A stretch of DNA of 8,925 bases. Source: Syntrophaceae bacterium UBA2192 (lineage in GTDB: Bacteria > Desulfobacterota > Syntrophia > Syntrophales > UBA2192). The notes under the pieces are model-generated. The model saw nothing but the letters and a program-made list of their open reading frames with translations. It searched no databases and had not been told where the DNA came from. The DNA lies in assembly GCA_002327315.1 (NCBI GenBank), contig DCVI01000172.1:1-8925 (forward strand), read 5' to 3'. The position numbers and the translations under genes are program-made. Shown here piece after piece: positions 1-7,229 of the stretch (the stretch's first letter is position 1; each line of letters opens with the position of its first letter).

Positions 1-2268
1 GGCACCATCATCAACCAGCTCAAGCATCTGGGCTGCTCCTGCGACTGGGAGCGGGAACGCTTCACCATGGACGAGGGGCTTTCCAGGGCCGTCCGGGAGG
101 TCTTCGTCCGGCTCTGGCGCGACGACCTCATCTACAAGGGCGATTACATCGTCAACTGGTGCCCCCGCTGCCACACGGCCATCTCGGATCTCGAGGTGGA
201 GTTCGAGCAGGAGGCGAGCAACCTCTGGCACATCCGCTACCCCTACGCCGACGGCACCGGCGAGATCAGCGTGGCCACGACCCGACCCGAGACGATGCTG
301 GGGGATACGGCCGTGGCGGTGAACCCCAACGACCCGAGATACAAGGACGTCATCGGCAAGATGGTGATCCTGCCGCTCGTCAACAAGGAGATCCCCATCA
401 TCGCCGACGACTATGTGACCATGGACTTCGGCTCCGGCGCCGTGAAGATCACGCCCGCCTGCGACCCGGCGGACTTCGCCATGGCCGAACGGCACAAGCT
501 CGAGATCATCAAGATCATGGACGGCAGCGCCGTGATCAACGAAAACGGCGGCATCTACAAGGGGCAGGACCGCTACGAGGCGAGGAAGAACATCGTCCGG
601 GATCTCGAGAAAGGCGGATACCTGATCCGGATCGAATCCTACAGCCACAACATCGGGCGATGCTACCGTTGCAAGACCGACATCGAGCCCGCCGTCTCGG
701 CGCAGTATTTCGTGAAGGTGAAGCCCCTGGCCAAGACGGCCATCGCCGCCGTCGTCAAGGGCGACACGAAGCTCATCCCCGCCATGTGGGATGCCACCTA
801 CTTCGAATGGATGGACAACATCCGCGACTGGTGCATCTCGCGGCAGATCTGGTGGGGTCACCGCATCCCCCTGTGGACTTGCGATGGCTGCCAGGAGGTG
901 ATCGTGCAGACCGACGACCCGACGGAGTGCCCCGCCTGCAAAGGCAAGCAGTTGAAGCAGGAAGAGGACGTATTGGATACGTGGTTCAGTTCGGCCCTGT
1001 GGCCCTTTACGACGCTGGGCTGGCCTGACGACAAGCCGGCCGTCAAGACCTTCTACCCTACGAGCCTTCTCATCACCGGGTTCGATATCCTGTTCTTCTG
1101 GGTGGCCCGCATGATGATGATGGGCCTCTACATCATGAAAGACGTGCCCTTCAAGCATGTCTACCTTCACGCGCTGGTGCGCGACGCGCATGGCGACAAG
1201 ATGAGCAAGTCCAAGGGCAACATCATCGACCCCCTGGAGATGATCGACAAGTTCGGCGCCGACGCCTTCCGCTTCACTCTGGCCGCCTTCACCGCCCAGG
1301 GCCGGGACATCCGCATGTCCGAGGAGCGGATCGAGGGCTACAAGCACTTCGTCAACAAGATCTGGAATGCCACGCGCCTGTGCATGATGAACCTCGAGGG
1401 CTACCCGGAAGGCCCCGTCATCGTAAAGAAGGAGGACTACTCGCTGGCCGACCGGTGGATCCGGGCGCGGCTCAACGACACGATTGCCGAGGTGACGCAA
1501 AGTCTCGACGAGTACCGCTTCAACGATGCGGCGGGCCACATTTACCGCTTCATCTGGCAGGAATTCTGCGACTGGTACCTGGAGCTCATCAAGCCGGCCC
1601 TCTACAGCAAGGACAACCCGGGGGCGAGACTTGCCGCGCAGGAGACCATGATCACGGTGCTGCGCGCAAGCCTGGAGATCATGCACCCCTTCATGCCTTT
1701 CGTCACCGAGGAGATCTGGCAGAAGATCTCGAAGAGCGGGCCCTCGATCATGTTGGCCCCGTTCCCGACGGTGGACGAGCGGTTCAAAGACGATGCGGCG
1801 GAGCGCGACATGGGCCTGCTGATGGATATCATAGGCACGGTCCGCAACATCAAGGGCGAAAAGGGCATTTCGCCGTCGAAAAAACTCAAGGCCATGGTGA
1901 TGACGGAAGAAAAGAACCTCCTGCCGCTTTTGCAGTCGGGGACACCCTACATCGTCAACCTGGCCAGGCTCGAGAACCTCGCCATCGTCTCTGCGGGCGA
2001 GGAGCCGAAAAATGCGGCCACGGGCGTGGCCGGCCCCGTGAAGGTCTTTGTCGTCCTGGAAGGCGAAATCGACAAGTCCGGCGAGCGGGCACGGCTCGAA
2101 AAAGAAATGGCCAAGATCGAGAAGGACCTCGCCCAGGTGAACCGCAAGCTCGAGAACCCCGACTTCTGGCAGAAGGCAGCCCAGGCGGTCATCGACAAGG
2201 AGGAGGCCAAGGCGAAGGCGCTGAATGAGCGGTTTGCCGTCCTTGAAGCCGCCTTGAAAAAATTATAG
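1..2268 (+). CDS. valS: Valine--tRNA ligase (ValRS), 5'-truncated by window edge
   Basis: Class I aminoacyl-tRNA synthetase that charges tRNA-Val in the cytoplasm and hydrolyses mischarged Thr-tRNA. The frame is open from base 1, giving 755 residues; family members are about 880-950 long, so the N-terminus with the HIGH motif lies outside the window. The ATG at 67 is internal, because the sequence before it (GTIINQLKHLGCSCDWERER) is still typical ValRS. Seen in order: CP1 editing domain with TTRPET near 286-303 and KITPACDPAD at 445-474; a zinc-knuckle-like CxxC...CxxC (cysteine codons 880, 889, 928, 937); DVLDTWFSS; KMSKS at 1198-1212; an anticodon-binding helical region (about 1450-1800); and a C-terminal charged coiled coil (about 2060-2260) typical of the ValRS tRNA-binding arm. 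The editing residues K, T, D and D are present, but the usual His before the first Asp is Cys. It ends with TAG and is followed by a repeat-bearing gap. Identity is secure. Confidence 0.98.
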   Translation, partial: GTIINQLKHLGCSCDWERERFTMDEGLSRAVREVFVRLWRDDLIYKGDYIVNWCPRCHTAISDLEVEFEQEASNLWHIRYPYADGTGEISVATTRPETMLGDTAVAVNPNDPRYKDVIGKMVILPLVNKEIPIIADDYVTMDFGSGAVKITPACDPADFAMAERHKLEIIKIMDGSAVINENGGIYKGQDRYEARKNIVRDLEKGGYLIRIESYSHNIGRCYRCKTDIEPAVSAQYFVKVKPLAKTAIAAVVKGDTKLIPAMWDATYFEWMDNIRDWCISRQIWWGHRIPLWTCDGCQEVIVQTDDPTECPACKGKQLKQEEDVLDTWFSSALWPFTTLGWPDDKPAVKTFYPTSLLITGFDILFFWVARMMMMGLYIMKDVPFKHVYLHALVRDAHGDKMSKSKGNIIDPLEMIDKFGADAFRFTLAAFTAQGRDIRMSEERIEGYKHFVNKIWNATRLCMMNLEGYPEGPVIVKKEDYSLADRWIRARLNDTIAEVTQSLDEYRFNDAAGHIYRFIWQEFCDWYLELIKPALYSKDNPGARLAAQETMITVLRASLEIMHPFMPFVTEEIWQKISKSGPSIMLAPFPTVDERFKDDAAERDMGLLMDIIGTVRNIKGEKGISPSKKLKAMVMTEEKNLLPLLQSGTPYIVNLARLENLAIVSAGEEPKNAATGVAGPVKVFVVLEGEIDKSGERARLEKEMAKIEKDLAQVNRKLENPDFWQKAAQAVIDKEEAKAKALNERFAVLEAALKKL

Positions 2269-2278
2269 GTCGGTAGGA

Positions 2279-2293
2279 GCGGGGCGTCCCCGC
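2279..2293. repeat. Perfect GC palindrome just downstream of valS (REP-like)
   Basis: GCGGGG-CGT-CCCCGC is a perfect 6-bp stem with a 3-nt loop, starting 10 bases after the valS stop. It sits in the context GTAGGAGCGGGGCGTCCCCG, which resembles the GTAGG-initiated GC palindromes scattered between genes in many environmental Proteobacteria. The resemblance is from memory, not a search. No T-run follows (the next bases are CTCAGTCC), so it is a poor intrinsic terminator, although it may stabilise the valS mRNA 3' end. Confidence 0.5.
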
Positions 2294-2330
2294 CTCAGTC
2301 CTTATCATCGTCATACGGCTTCGAGGGGAT

Positions 2331-2412
2331 GAAGATCGGAACTGAGGAAGAGCGGACAAGAAAATGAATGAGATCCACTCCGCTCTTCTGCTCTTCCGCG
2401 CTTCCTAACTTC
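2331..2412. repeat. Opposed octamer arrays forming an imperfect hairpin
   Basis: The left arm (2331-2354) reads as three 8-mers beginning GAA: GAAGATCG, GAACTGAG, GAAGAGCG. The right arm (2381-2412) reads as four 8-mers ending CTTC or TTC: CGCTCTTC, TGCTCTTC, CGCGCTTC, CTAACTTC. Reverse-complemented, these are GAA-starting octamers like the left arm. The strongest pairing is 10 bp, GAAGAGCGGA (2347-2356) with TCCGCTCTTC (2379-2388). An alternative is 8 bp, 2346-2353 with 2390-2397. The loop is about 22 nt. No coding potential is apparent, and no clear promoter could be seen in the 2269-2475 gap. Confidence 0.6.
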
Positions 2413-2475
2413 ATGTGCTACAGGGCGCAAGACATTTCTACGCAGCCCGGGAGATCCAAATTCCATGTGGGTTGA

Positions 2476-3330
2476 GTGAGTGCGAGCATGCTGGAGAAAG
2501 AAGCCGTCAGAAAGATTATCCGTCGCGCCCTCGAGGAGGACATCCGCTCGGGGGATGTGACGACGTCGGCCGCCCTCACAGGATCCGAGACGGGGCTGGC
2601 AACGGCTTTGGCCAAGGAAGACCTGGTCGTGGCCGGCATGGACGTGTTTCGTGAAGTCTTCCGCATCCGCGATGACGGGCTCGTTTTCGAAACGGGACTG
2701 AGCGACGGCGCCTGGGCCCCTCGAGGGACCATCCTGGCCACGGTAACGGGATCGCTGGCAAGCATACTCACGGCCGAGAGGGTCGCCTTGAATCTCTTTC
2801 AGCGGATGTGCGGGATCGCCACCCTGACAAAGCAGTTTGTCGACACCGTGGCCCGCACGAAGGCAACGATCCTCGACACGCGCAAGACGATGCCCGGGCT
2901 GCGGATCCTCGACAAGTACAGCGTGAGAATCGGCGGGGGGCACAATCATCGGTACGGGCTCTATGACGGGGTCCTGATCAAGGACAACCACATCGAGGCG
3001 GCCGGGAGCATTGCCGAGGCCGTGCGCCGGGTGAGGGGACAGGCCCCGCTCATGGTGAAAATCGAGGTGGAGGTGAAGAATCTCGTCGAGGTGGAGGAAG
3101 CCCTCGCGGCGGGTGCGGACATCATCATGCTCGATAACATGTCTGTCGATGCGATGAAGAAGTCCGTTCAACTCATCGGGGGCAGGGCTCTCGTCGAGGC
3201 TTCCGGTAACGTGACGCTCTCCACGGTGAGGGAGATCGCCGGGACGGGCATCGATTTCATATCCGCAGGGACTCTCACACACTCCGCCCGGGCCGCTGAC
3301 ATCTCCCTGAAGGTAAAGAGGCGACCGTAA
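2476..3330 (+). CDS. nadC: Nicotinate-nucleotide pyrophosphorylase (carboxylating), QPRTase
   Basis: Converts quinolinate and PRPP to nicotinate mononucleotide, CO2 and PPi in de novo NAD synthesis; cytoplasmic. The 284-residue length is normal. The N-terminal domain carries the family signature ALEEDIRSGDVTT. The alpha/beta-barrel active site is complete: DTRKTMPGLR (R136, K137), GGGHNHR (H158, R159), LIKDN (K169, D170), KIEVEV (E197) and MLDN (D220). These match the known quinolinate/PRPP-binding residues of bacterial QPRTases in order and spacing. The start is uncertain. The frame opens with GTG at 2476, but ATG at 2488 (MLEKEAVRK) also fits family N-termini, and neither has a strong Shine-Dalgarno sequence. 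It is the first gene of a tight set with birA (4-bp gap) and coaX. No nadA or nadB lies in the window. Confidence 0.97.
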   Translation: MSASMLEKEAVRKIIRRALEEDIRSGDVTTSAALTGSETGLATALAKEDLVVAGMDVFREVFRIRDDGLVFETGLSDGAWAPRGTILATVTGSLASILTAERVALNLFQRMCGIATLTKQFVDTVARTKATILDTRKTMPGLRILDKYSVRIGGGHNHRYGLYDGVLIKDNHIEAAGSIAEAVRRVRGQAPLMVKIEVEVKNLVEVEEALAAGADIIMLDNMSVDAMKKSVQLIGGRALVEASGNVTLSTVREIAGTGIDFISAGTLTHSARAADISLKVKRRP

Positions 3331-3334
3331 ACAG

Positions 3335-4123
3335 ATGGAGTTCAATGTAGAAGAACTGAGAGCCTATTTCCTGACGCGCATCATCGGCCGGAGGATCGAA
3401 TATTATGAAGAGCTGGAGTCGACAAACACCGAGGCCCTGCGCCTTGCCCAGGAAAACGCGCCGGAAGGGACCGTTGTCATCGCCGATGCTCAGTCCGAGG
3501 GCAGGGGACGGCTCGATCGCATCTGGGAATCGCCGCCCTCGCTGAACCTCTACCTCTCCGTCGTCCTGCGTCCCGACATCACTGCCGCCGCGTCGTCCCT
3601 CATCCCGCTGATGATAGGTGTGGCCGTAGCCGACATCATCTCGAAGTACGGCCCGGGACAGGTACGTCTCAAGTGGCCCAACGATGTCCTCGTCGACGGG
3701 AGGAAAATCTGCGGGATCCTGACGGAGATGCGAACGAGGGCCGACCGGGTCCACTTCATCATCGTGGGGATCGGTGTAAACCTCAACATGCGCAAACTCG
3801 ATTTTCCGCGAGAGATCCGTGAGACGGCAACGTCGCTGCGGATGGGGACGGAGTGCGAAATCGACCGGATCGACGTCGCCATCCGGCTCTTCGAAAGCCT
3901 GGAGCGCTGGTACCGCATTTTCATGAGCGGAGGCGAGGCGGCCATCCGGGAAAAGTGGCTCCAGTACGCCGACATCATCGGCAAGAGGATCGAAGTCGTT
4001 TTCAAGAGCGACATACAGCGAGGAACCGTCGTGGGTCTCGATGAACACGGGGCCCTTCTGCTCGAGGGGGAAACCGGCGTGCAGCAGGTGCTTGCCGGCG
4101 ATGTCTGTATCGAGAGGTTGTAA
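3335..4123 (+). CDS. birA: Biotin--[acetyl-CoA-carboxylase] ligase, monofunctional (no HTH)
   Basis: Activates biotin with ATP and transfers it to the lysine of biotin carboxyl carrier proteins. It has 262 residues, against about 320 for E. coli BirA. The catalytic domain begins almost at once (YYEELESTNTEALR at residues 23-36), so the N-terminal winged-helix DNA-binding domain is absent. It is therefore expected to be a pure ligase and not the bio operon repressor. Seen: the nucleotide/biotin loop GRGRLDRIW (56-64), KWPNDV (113-118), GRKICGILTE (122-131) with the lysine corresponding to E. coli Lys183, and GIGVNLN. A small C-terminal SH3-like region follows (IIGKRIEV...GTVVGLDEHGALLLE). The ATG lies 4 bases after the nadC stop, with AAAGAGG at 3315-3321 as a possible, slightly distant ribosome-binding site. 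Coupling with coaX downstream is a common arrangement. Confidence 0.96.
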   Translation: MEFNVEELRAYFLTRIIGRRIEYYEELESTNTEALRLAQENAPEGTVVIADAQSEGRGRLDRIWESPPSLNLYLSVVLRPDITAAASSLIPLMIGVAVADIISKYGPGQVRLKWPNDVLVDGRKICGILTEMRTRADRVHFIIVGIGVNLNMRKLDFPREIRETATSLRMGTECEIDRIDVAIRLFESLERWYRIFMSGGEAAIREKWLQYADIIGKRIEVVFKSDIQRGTVVGLDEHGALLLEGETGVQQVLAGDVCIERL

Positions 4124-4125
4124 TC

Positions 4126-4896
4126 ATGCTTCTGGCAATCGACGTGGGAAACAGCAATACCGTCCTGGGGCTATATGACGGGGACAAGCTCATTTACGAC
4201 TGGCGCATCCGGACGGTCTCCAATCATACGGTCGATGAATACGGGATGCTCATCGTGAACCTGTACAAGACGGTAAAGTCCAAATCTCAACCGGTCACCC
4301 TCACGGGCATTATCATCTCCTGCGTCGTCCCGCCCATGCTCAACATTCTGGAGCCGCTCTGCATGAAATATTTCCATCTCAAGCCCCTCATCGTGGAACC
4401 GGGGGTCAAGACGGGGATGCCCATATTCTACGACAACCCGAAAGAAGTCGGCGCCGATCGAATTGTCAATGCAGTCGCCGCATATGAAAAATACAAGACG
4501 GATCTCATCGTGGTCGATTTCGGTACCGCAACCACCTTCGATTACGTATCGAAGAAAGGCGAGTACATGGGCGGATGCATCACGCCGGGCATCGTCATCT
4601 CCAGCGATGCGCTCTTCGACAAGGCCTCCAAGCTGCCCCGCGTCGAGCTGAAGAGGGCCAAGACCGTCATCGCCAAGGACACCGTCAGCAGCATGCAGGC
4701 GGGGATCATGTTCGGGTATGCGGGACTCGTCGACGGGATCGTGGACCGGATGAAGGCCGAGACCCGGTCAAACCCGAAGGTCGTCGCCACCGGGGGACTT
4801 GCAAAGATCATCGCCCCCGAAACGAAAAGCATCGACGTGGTCGACGAGTTCCTCACCCTCGATGGTCTTCGAATCATTTACGAGAAAAACAAGTAA
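4126..4896 (+). CDS. coaX: Type III pantothenate kinase
   Basis: Phosphorylates pantothenate to 4'-phosphopantothenate, the committed step of CoA synthesis. This is the CoA-insensitive ASKHA-fold isozyme, which needs a monovalent cation. It has 256 residues, the usual length. Motifs in order: DVGNSNTVLG (6-15, phosphate loop), GADRIVNAVAAY (from 109; D111 is the expected catalytic Asp), DFGTATTFD (131-139), GGCITPG (from 149), and ATGGLA near the C-terminus. The ATG is 2 bases after the birA stop, and GAGAGG at 4112-4117 gives an 8-base spacing, so the start is well supported and translation is probably coupled. It is the last gene of the nadC-birA-coaX set. A 95-bp gap with a hairpin follows. 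Confidence 0.97.
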   Translation: MLLAIDVGNSNTVLGLYDGDKLIYDWRIRTVSNHTVDEYGMLIVNLYKTVKSKSQPVTLTGIIISCVVPPMLNILEPLCMKYFHLKPLIVEPGVKTGMPIFYDNPKEVGADRIVNAVAAYEKYKTDLIVVDFGTATTFDYVSKKGEYMGGCITPGIVISSDALFDKASKLPRVELKRAKTVIAKDTVSSMQAGIMFGYAGLVDGIVDRMKAETRSNPKVVATGGLAKIIAPETKSIDVVDEFLTLDGLRIIYEKNK

Positions 4897-4923
4897 TCCC
4901 GCCGGTCTTCCCGAGTTCATCAT

Positions 4924-4979
4924 GCCTGTCCGACAGGTCTGCCGCCGGCGGCGCGTGCAGGCGATTGGCAGAGACAGGC
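4924..4979. repeat. Long imperfect inverted repeat abutting the kinase ribosome-binding site
   Basis: GCCTGTC (4924-4930) pairs with GACAGGC (4973-4979), and TCTGCC (4938-4943) pairs with GGCAGA (4967-4972). The right-hand arms are contiguous, while on the left CGACAGG (4931-4937) would bulge out. That bulge makes a second option with the same left arm: CCTG-TCCGA-CAGG within 4925-4937. A perfect 12-bp palindrome, GCCGCCGGCGGC, lies at 4941-4952. The right arm ends immediately before AAGG (4980-4983), the likely Shine-Dalgarno of the kinase gene. No T-run follows. It may be a dispersed REP/MITE-like repeat, a regulatory hairpin, or both. Confidence 0.65.
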
Positions 4980-4991
4980 AAGGTTGATCGC

Positions 4992-7229
4992 ATGGCCTTT
5001 GAACATTTCACGAAAAAAGAACTCCTCCGGAAAATGGAATCCCTCCGCCTGGAGGTGATGGAGTACGAGAAAGCCGAGAGCGAGAAACTCTACGAGGAGA
5101 AACTTTACCAATCTTTGGCCGTCACCTCCGAGGCGGGCGTCTACATCGTCAAGGACGGGATTTTCCGCTTCGTCAACCAGTTCACGGCATTGCGTCTGGG
5201 ATGCAAACCCACCGAGTTGATCGGGATGAGGGCCGTCGACTTCATCCACCCCGACGACCGGGTGATGGTCAGGAAAAAAGCCTCGGACATGCTCCGGGGA
5301 AAGCGCTCGGCCCCCTATGAGTTCCGGACCATCGGCAAGGACGGCAAGATTCACTGGATCCTGGAGTCGGTCACATCGATCGAGTTCGGCGCCGGCCGCG
5401 CCGTCCTGGGGCAATCCATGGACGTCACGAAGCAGGTGGAAGCCCGGCACCGGCTTGCAGAACTGGAGGCCCTCGAGGCCTCGATCCTGGAGTCGATCCC
5501 CCACGCCGTGATCGGCCTGAAGAACCGGCAGATCATCTTCGCCAACGACGGCGTCGAAAAGGTCTTCGGGTGGAAGCGCGAGGAGGTCATCGGCAAGAGC
5601 ACGCGGATCTTCTACCGCTCGAAGAAGGATTGGGCGGTCGGGGCGGACAATCTCTACCGTTCCCTCGAGACGCAACGGACGTTCAGCGCGGAGGTCGTGC
5701 GCAAGAAAAAAGACGGCACCCTGATCGTCTGCCGTCTCACGGCATCCCGGATCGGGGAGGCGCTCGTCGAGAGACAGGTCGTCATCACCTACGAGGACAT
5801 CACGGACCAGAAGACGGCCGAGGAAGTCTACATGACCATGGCCGAGAGCTCCCAGGTCGGCGTGTACGTGGTGCAGGACGGGAAATTCAAGTACATGAAC
5901 AAGGTCGGGGCGGCCTATGCAGGCTATCGTGTCGATGATCTCATCGGGATGAGCTCGCTCCTGCTCGTCCACCCCGATGACCGGGAGCTTGTCTCGCGGC
6001 GCGCAAAAACCATGCTGCGGGGCAAAAGCAAGACCCCCCACGAGTTCCGGATCCACACGAAAGACGGACAGCTCCGGTGGATCATGGAAACGGTCACGCC
6101 GATCCGGTTCAGGGAAGAGAATGCCATCCTCGGCAACTCCATGGACATCACGGCACAGAAGGAGGCGCAGAGCAAGCTTACGGAGCTCGAGGCCCTCGAG
6201 GCCTCGATCCTGGAGTCGATCCCCAGCGCCGTCATCGGACTGAGGGATCGCCGGATCTTTTTCGCCAATGACGGCGTCGAAAAGGTCTTCGGCTGGAAGG
6301 CCAAGGAGCTGATCGGTCAGAGTACGCGCGTCCTGTACCGTTCAGAGGACGAATTCGAGGTCATCGCCCAACTGCTCTACTCCACGCTGGAGAGGCGGAG
6401 AACCTTTACCGTGGAGTACCCCTGCCGCAGGAAAGAAGGCACCGAGATCCAGTGCGTGATCAGCGCAGCCCGCATCGGGGAGAGGCTCGAGCAGAGAGGC
6501 CTTGTCATCACCTACGAGAACATCACCTACCGCAAACAGTTTGAGAAGGAGCTCGAGCTCTCTAGAGGGCGCCTGCGCGACCTCTCCATGCATCTGCAGA
6601 CCATACGCGAGAAGGAGAGGACCCGGATTGCCCGCGAGCTGCACGACGAGCTGGGCCAGCTCCTGACTGCGCTAAACACGGGGGTCATCCTGCTCAACAA
6701 GAAGATACCCCCCGAGCACAAGCAGCTCCTGGAGCGGACGGGCTCCATGAAGGAGCTGATCGATATGACCATGCAGACCGTCAAGCGGATCTACATGGAC
6801 CTCCGGCCCGGCATGCTCGATCACCTGGGACTGCCCACCGCCATGGAATGGCAGTGCCAGGAGTTCGAGAAGATGACGGGCGTCAAGTGCTCCGTGCGTG
6901 TGGAGCCCGAGGACATGATGCCCGACAAGGATCTCTCGATCACCATATTCAGGATCCTGCAGGAGACCCTGACGAATGTCGCCCGCCATTCCGGGGCCAG
7001 GCACGTGAAGGTGAGCCTGCGTGAAGAGGAAGATGAACTGGAGCTTGTCGTCGTCGACAACGGCAGGGGAATCACGGAAGCCGAGCTTCACAAGCCGAAG
7101 TCCTTCGGCCTTCTGGGCATACAGGAGAGAGTCGAATTCCGTGGCGGCGGGGTGAAAATCACAGGCCGGAAGGGAAAGGGGACGACCGTGACGGTTCGGC
7201 TGCCCCTCCGGCAGGGAGGCATGGCATGA
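4992..7229 (+). CDS. Soluble sensor histidine kinase, four PAS domains, NarL/DegS-type (HisKA_3)
   Basis: Predicted to sense a cytoplasmic signal, autophosphorylate on His and pass phosphate to the response regulator encoded next. It has 745 residues with no signal peptide and no hydrophobic membrane segment. Order: charged helical N-terminus (about 5-38), PAS1 (39-160), PAS2 (161-279), PAS3 (280-401), PAS4 (402-520), HisKA_3 dimerisation/phosphoacceptor region (about 528-600; IARELHDELGQ with H551), and HATPase_c (about 635-743; N-box N662, VDNGRGI at 688-694, GLLGIQER, GKGTTVTV). PAS1 and PAS3 have the HPDDR and PAC-type W-I-ES/ET features. PAS2 and PAS4 share NDGVEKVFGW. No obvious haem, flavin or metal ligand set is visible, so the signal is unknown. 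The start is ATG 4992, after AAGG at 4980-4983. The frame is open further upstream, but only as a shadow of coaX. Its stop overlaps the regulator start (ATGA). Confidence 0.93.
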   Translation: MAFEHFTKKELLRKMESLRLEVMEYEKAESEKLYEEKLYQSLAVTSEAGVYIVKDGIFRFVNQFTALRLGCKPTELIGMRAVDFIHPDDRVMVRKKASDMLRGKRSAPYEFRTIGKDGKIHWILESVTSIEFGAGRAVLGQSMDVTKQVEARHRLAELEALEASILESIPHAVIGLKNRQIIFANDGVEKVFGWKREEVIGKSTRIFYRSKKDWAVGADNLYRSLETQRTFSAEVVRKKKDGTLIVCRLTASRIGEALVERQVVITYEDITDQKTAEEVYMTMAESSQVGVYVVQDGKFKYMNKVGAAYAGYRVDDLIGMSSLLLVHPDDRELVSRRAKTMLRGKSKTPHEFRIHTKDGQLRWIMETVTPIRFREENAILGNSMDITAQKEAQSKLTELEALEASILESIPSAVIGLRDRRIFFANDGVEKVFGWKAKELIGQSTRVLYRSEDEFEVIAQLLYSTLERRRTFTVEYPCRRKEGTEIQCVISAARIGERLEQRGLVITYENITYRKQFEKELELSRGRLRDLSMHLQTIREKERTRIARELHDELGQLLTALNTGVILLNKKIPPEHKQLLERTGSMKELIDMTMQTVKRIYMDLRPGMLDHLGLPTAMEWQCQEFEKMTGVKCSVRVEPEDMMPDKDLSITIFRILQETLTNVARHSGARHVKVSLREEEDELELVVVDNGRGITEAELHKPKSFGLLGIQERVEFRGGGVKITGRKGKGTTVTVRLPLRQGGMA
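5106..6551 (+). repeat. In-frame tandem duplication of a PAS-PAS module, period 723 bp
   Basis: Residues 39-279 (5106-5828) and 280-520 (5829-6551) of the kinase align end to end with a constant 723-bp (241-residue) offset and no visible gap. By hand count, about 55% of some 225 aligned residues are identical. Stretches are identical at DNA level: 36 bases at 5466-5501 and 6189-6224, and 23 bases at 5547-5569 and 6270-6292. PAS1 matches PAS3 and PAS2 matches PAS4, so the unit copied was a PAS pair. Copy boundaries are approximate because a tandem repeat can be phased anywhere. Confidence 0.9.

Noticed and set aside
1..66. valS starting at ATG 67
   Set aside because: The frame is open to base 1 and the upstream residues match conserved ValRS sequence, so the gene is simply cut by the window edge.
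2279..2293. Rho-independent terminator of valS
   Set aside because: The stem is good but is followed by CTCAGTCC, not a T-run, so an intrinsic terminator cannot be claimed from sequence.
2311..3345. Long open frame on the minus strand (344 codons) opposite nadC
   Set aside because: It lies antisense to a gene with a complete active site, its translation is low-complexity and rich in Arg, Pro, His and Asp with no family resemblance, and such antisense openness is expected in GC-rich DNA.
3335..4123. BirA acting as biotin operon repressor
   Set aside because: The catalytic domain starts within about 25 residues of the N-terminus, leaving no room for the winged-helix DNA-binding domain.
4575..4991. 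Upstream extension of the kinase frame into coaX
   Set aside because: The translation there is an Arg/His-rich shadow of coaX in another frame. The kinase-like sequence begins only at ATG 4992, which has an AAGG at suitable spacing.
4920..6056. Long minus-strand open frame (378 codons) opposite the kinase gene
   Set aside because: It is the antisense shadow of the PAS-encoding codons. It has no recognisable motif and no supporting ribosome-binding site. The repeated composition reflects the PAS duplication on the other strand.
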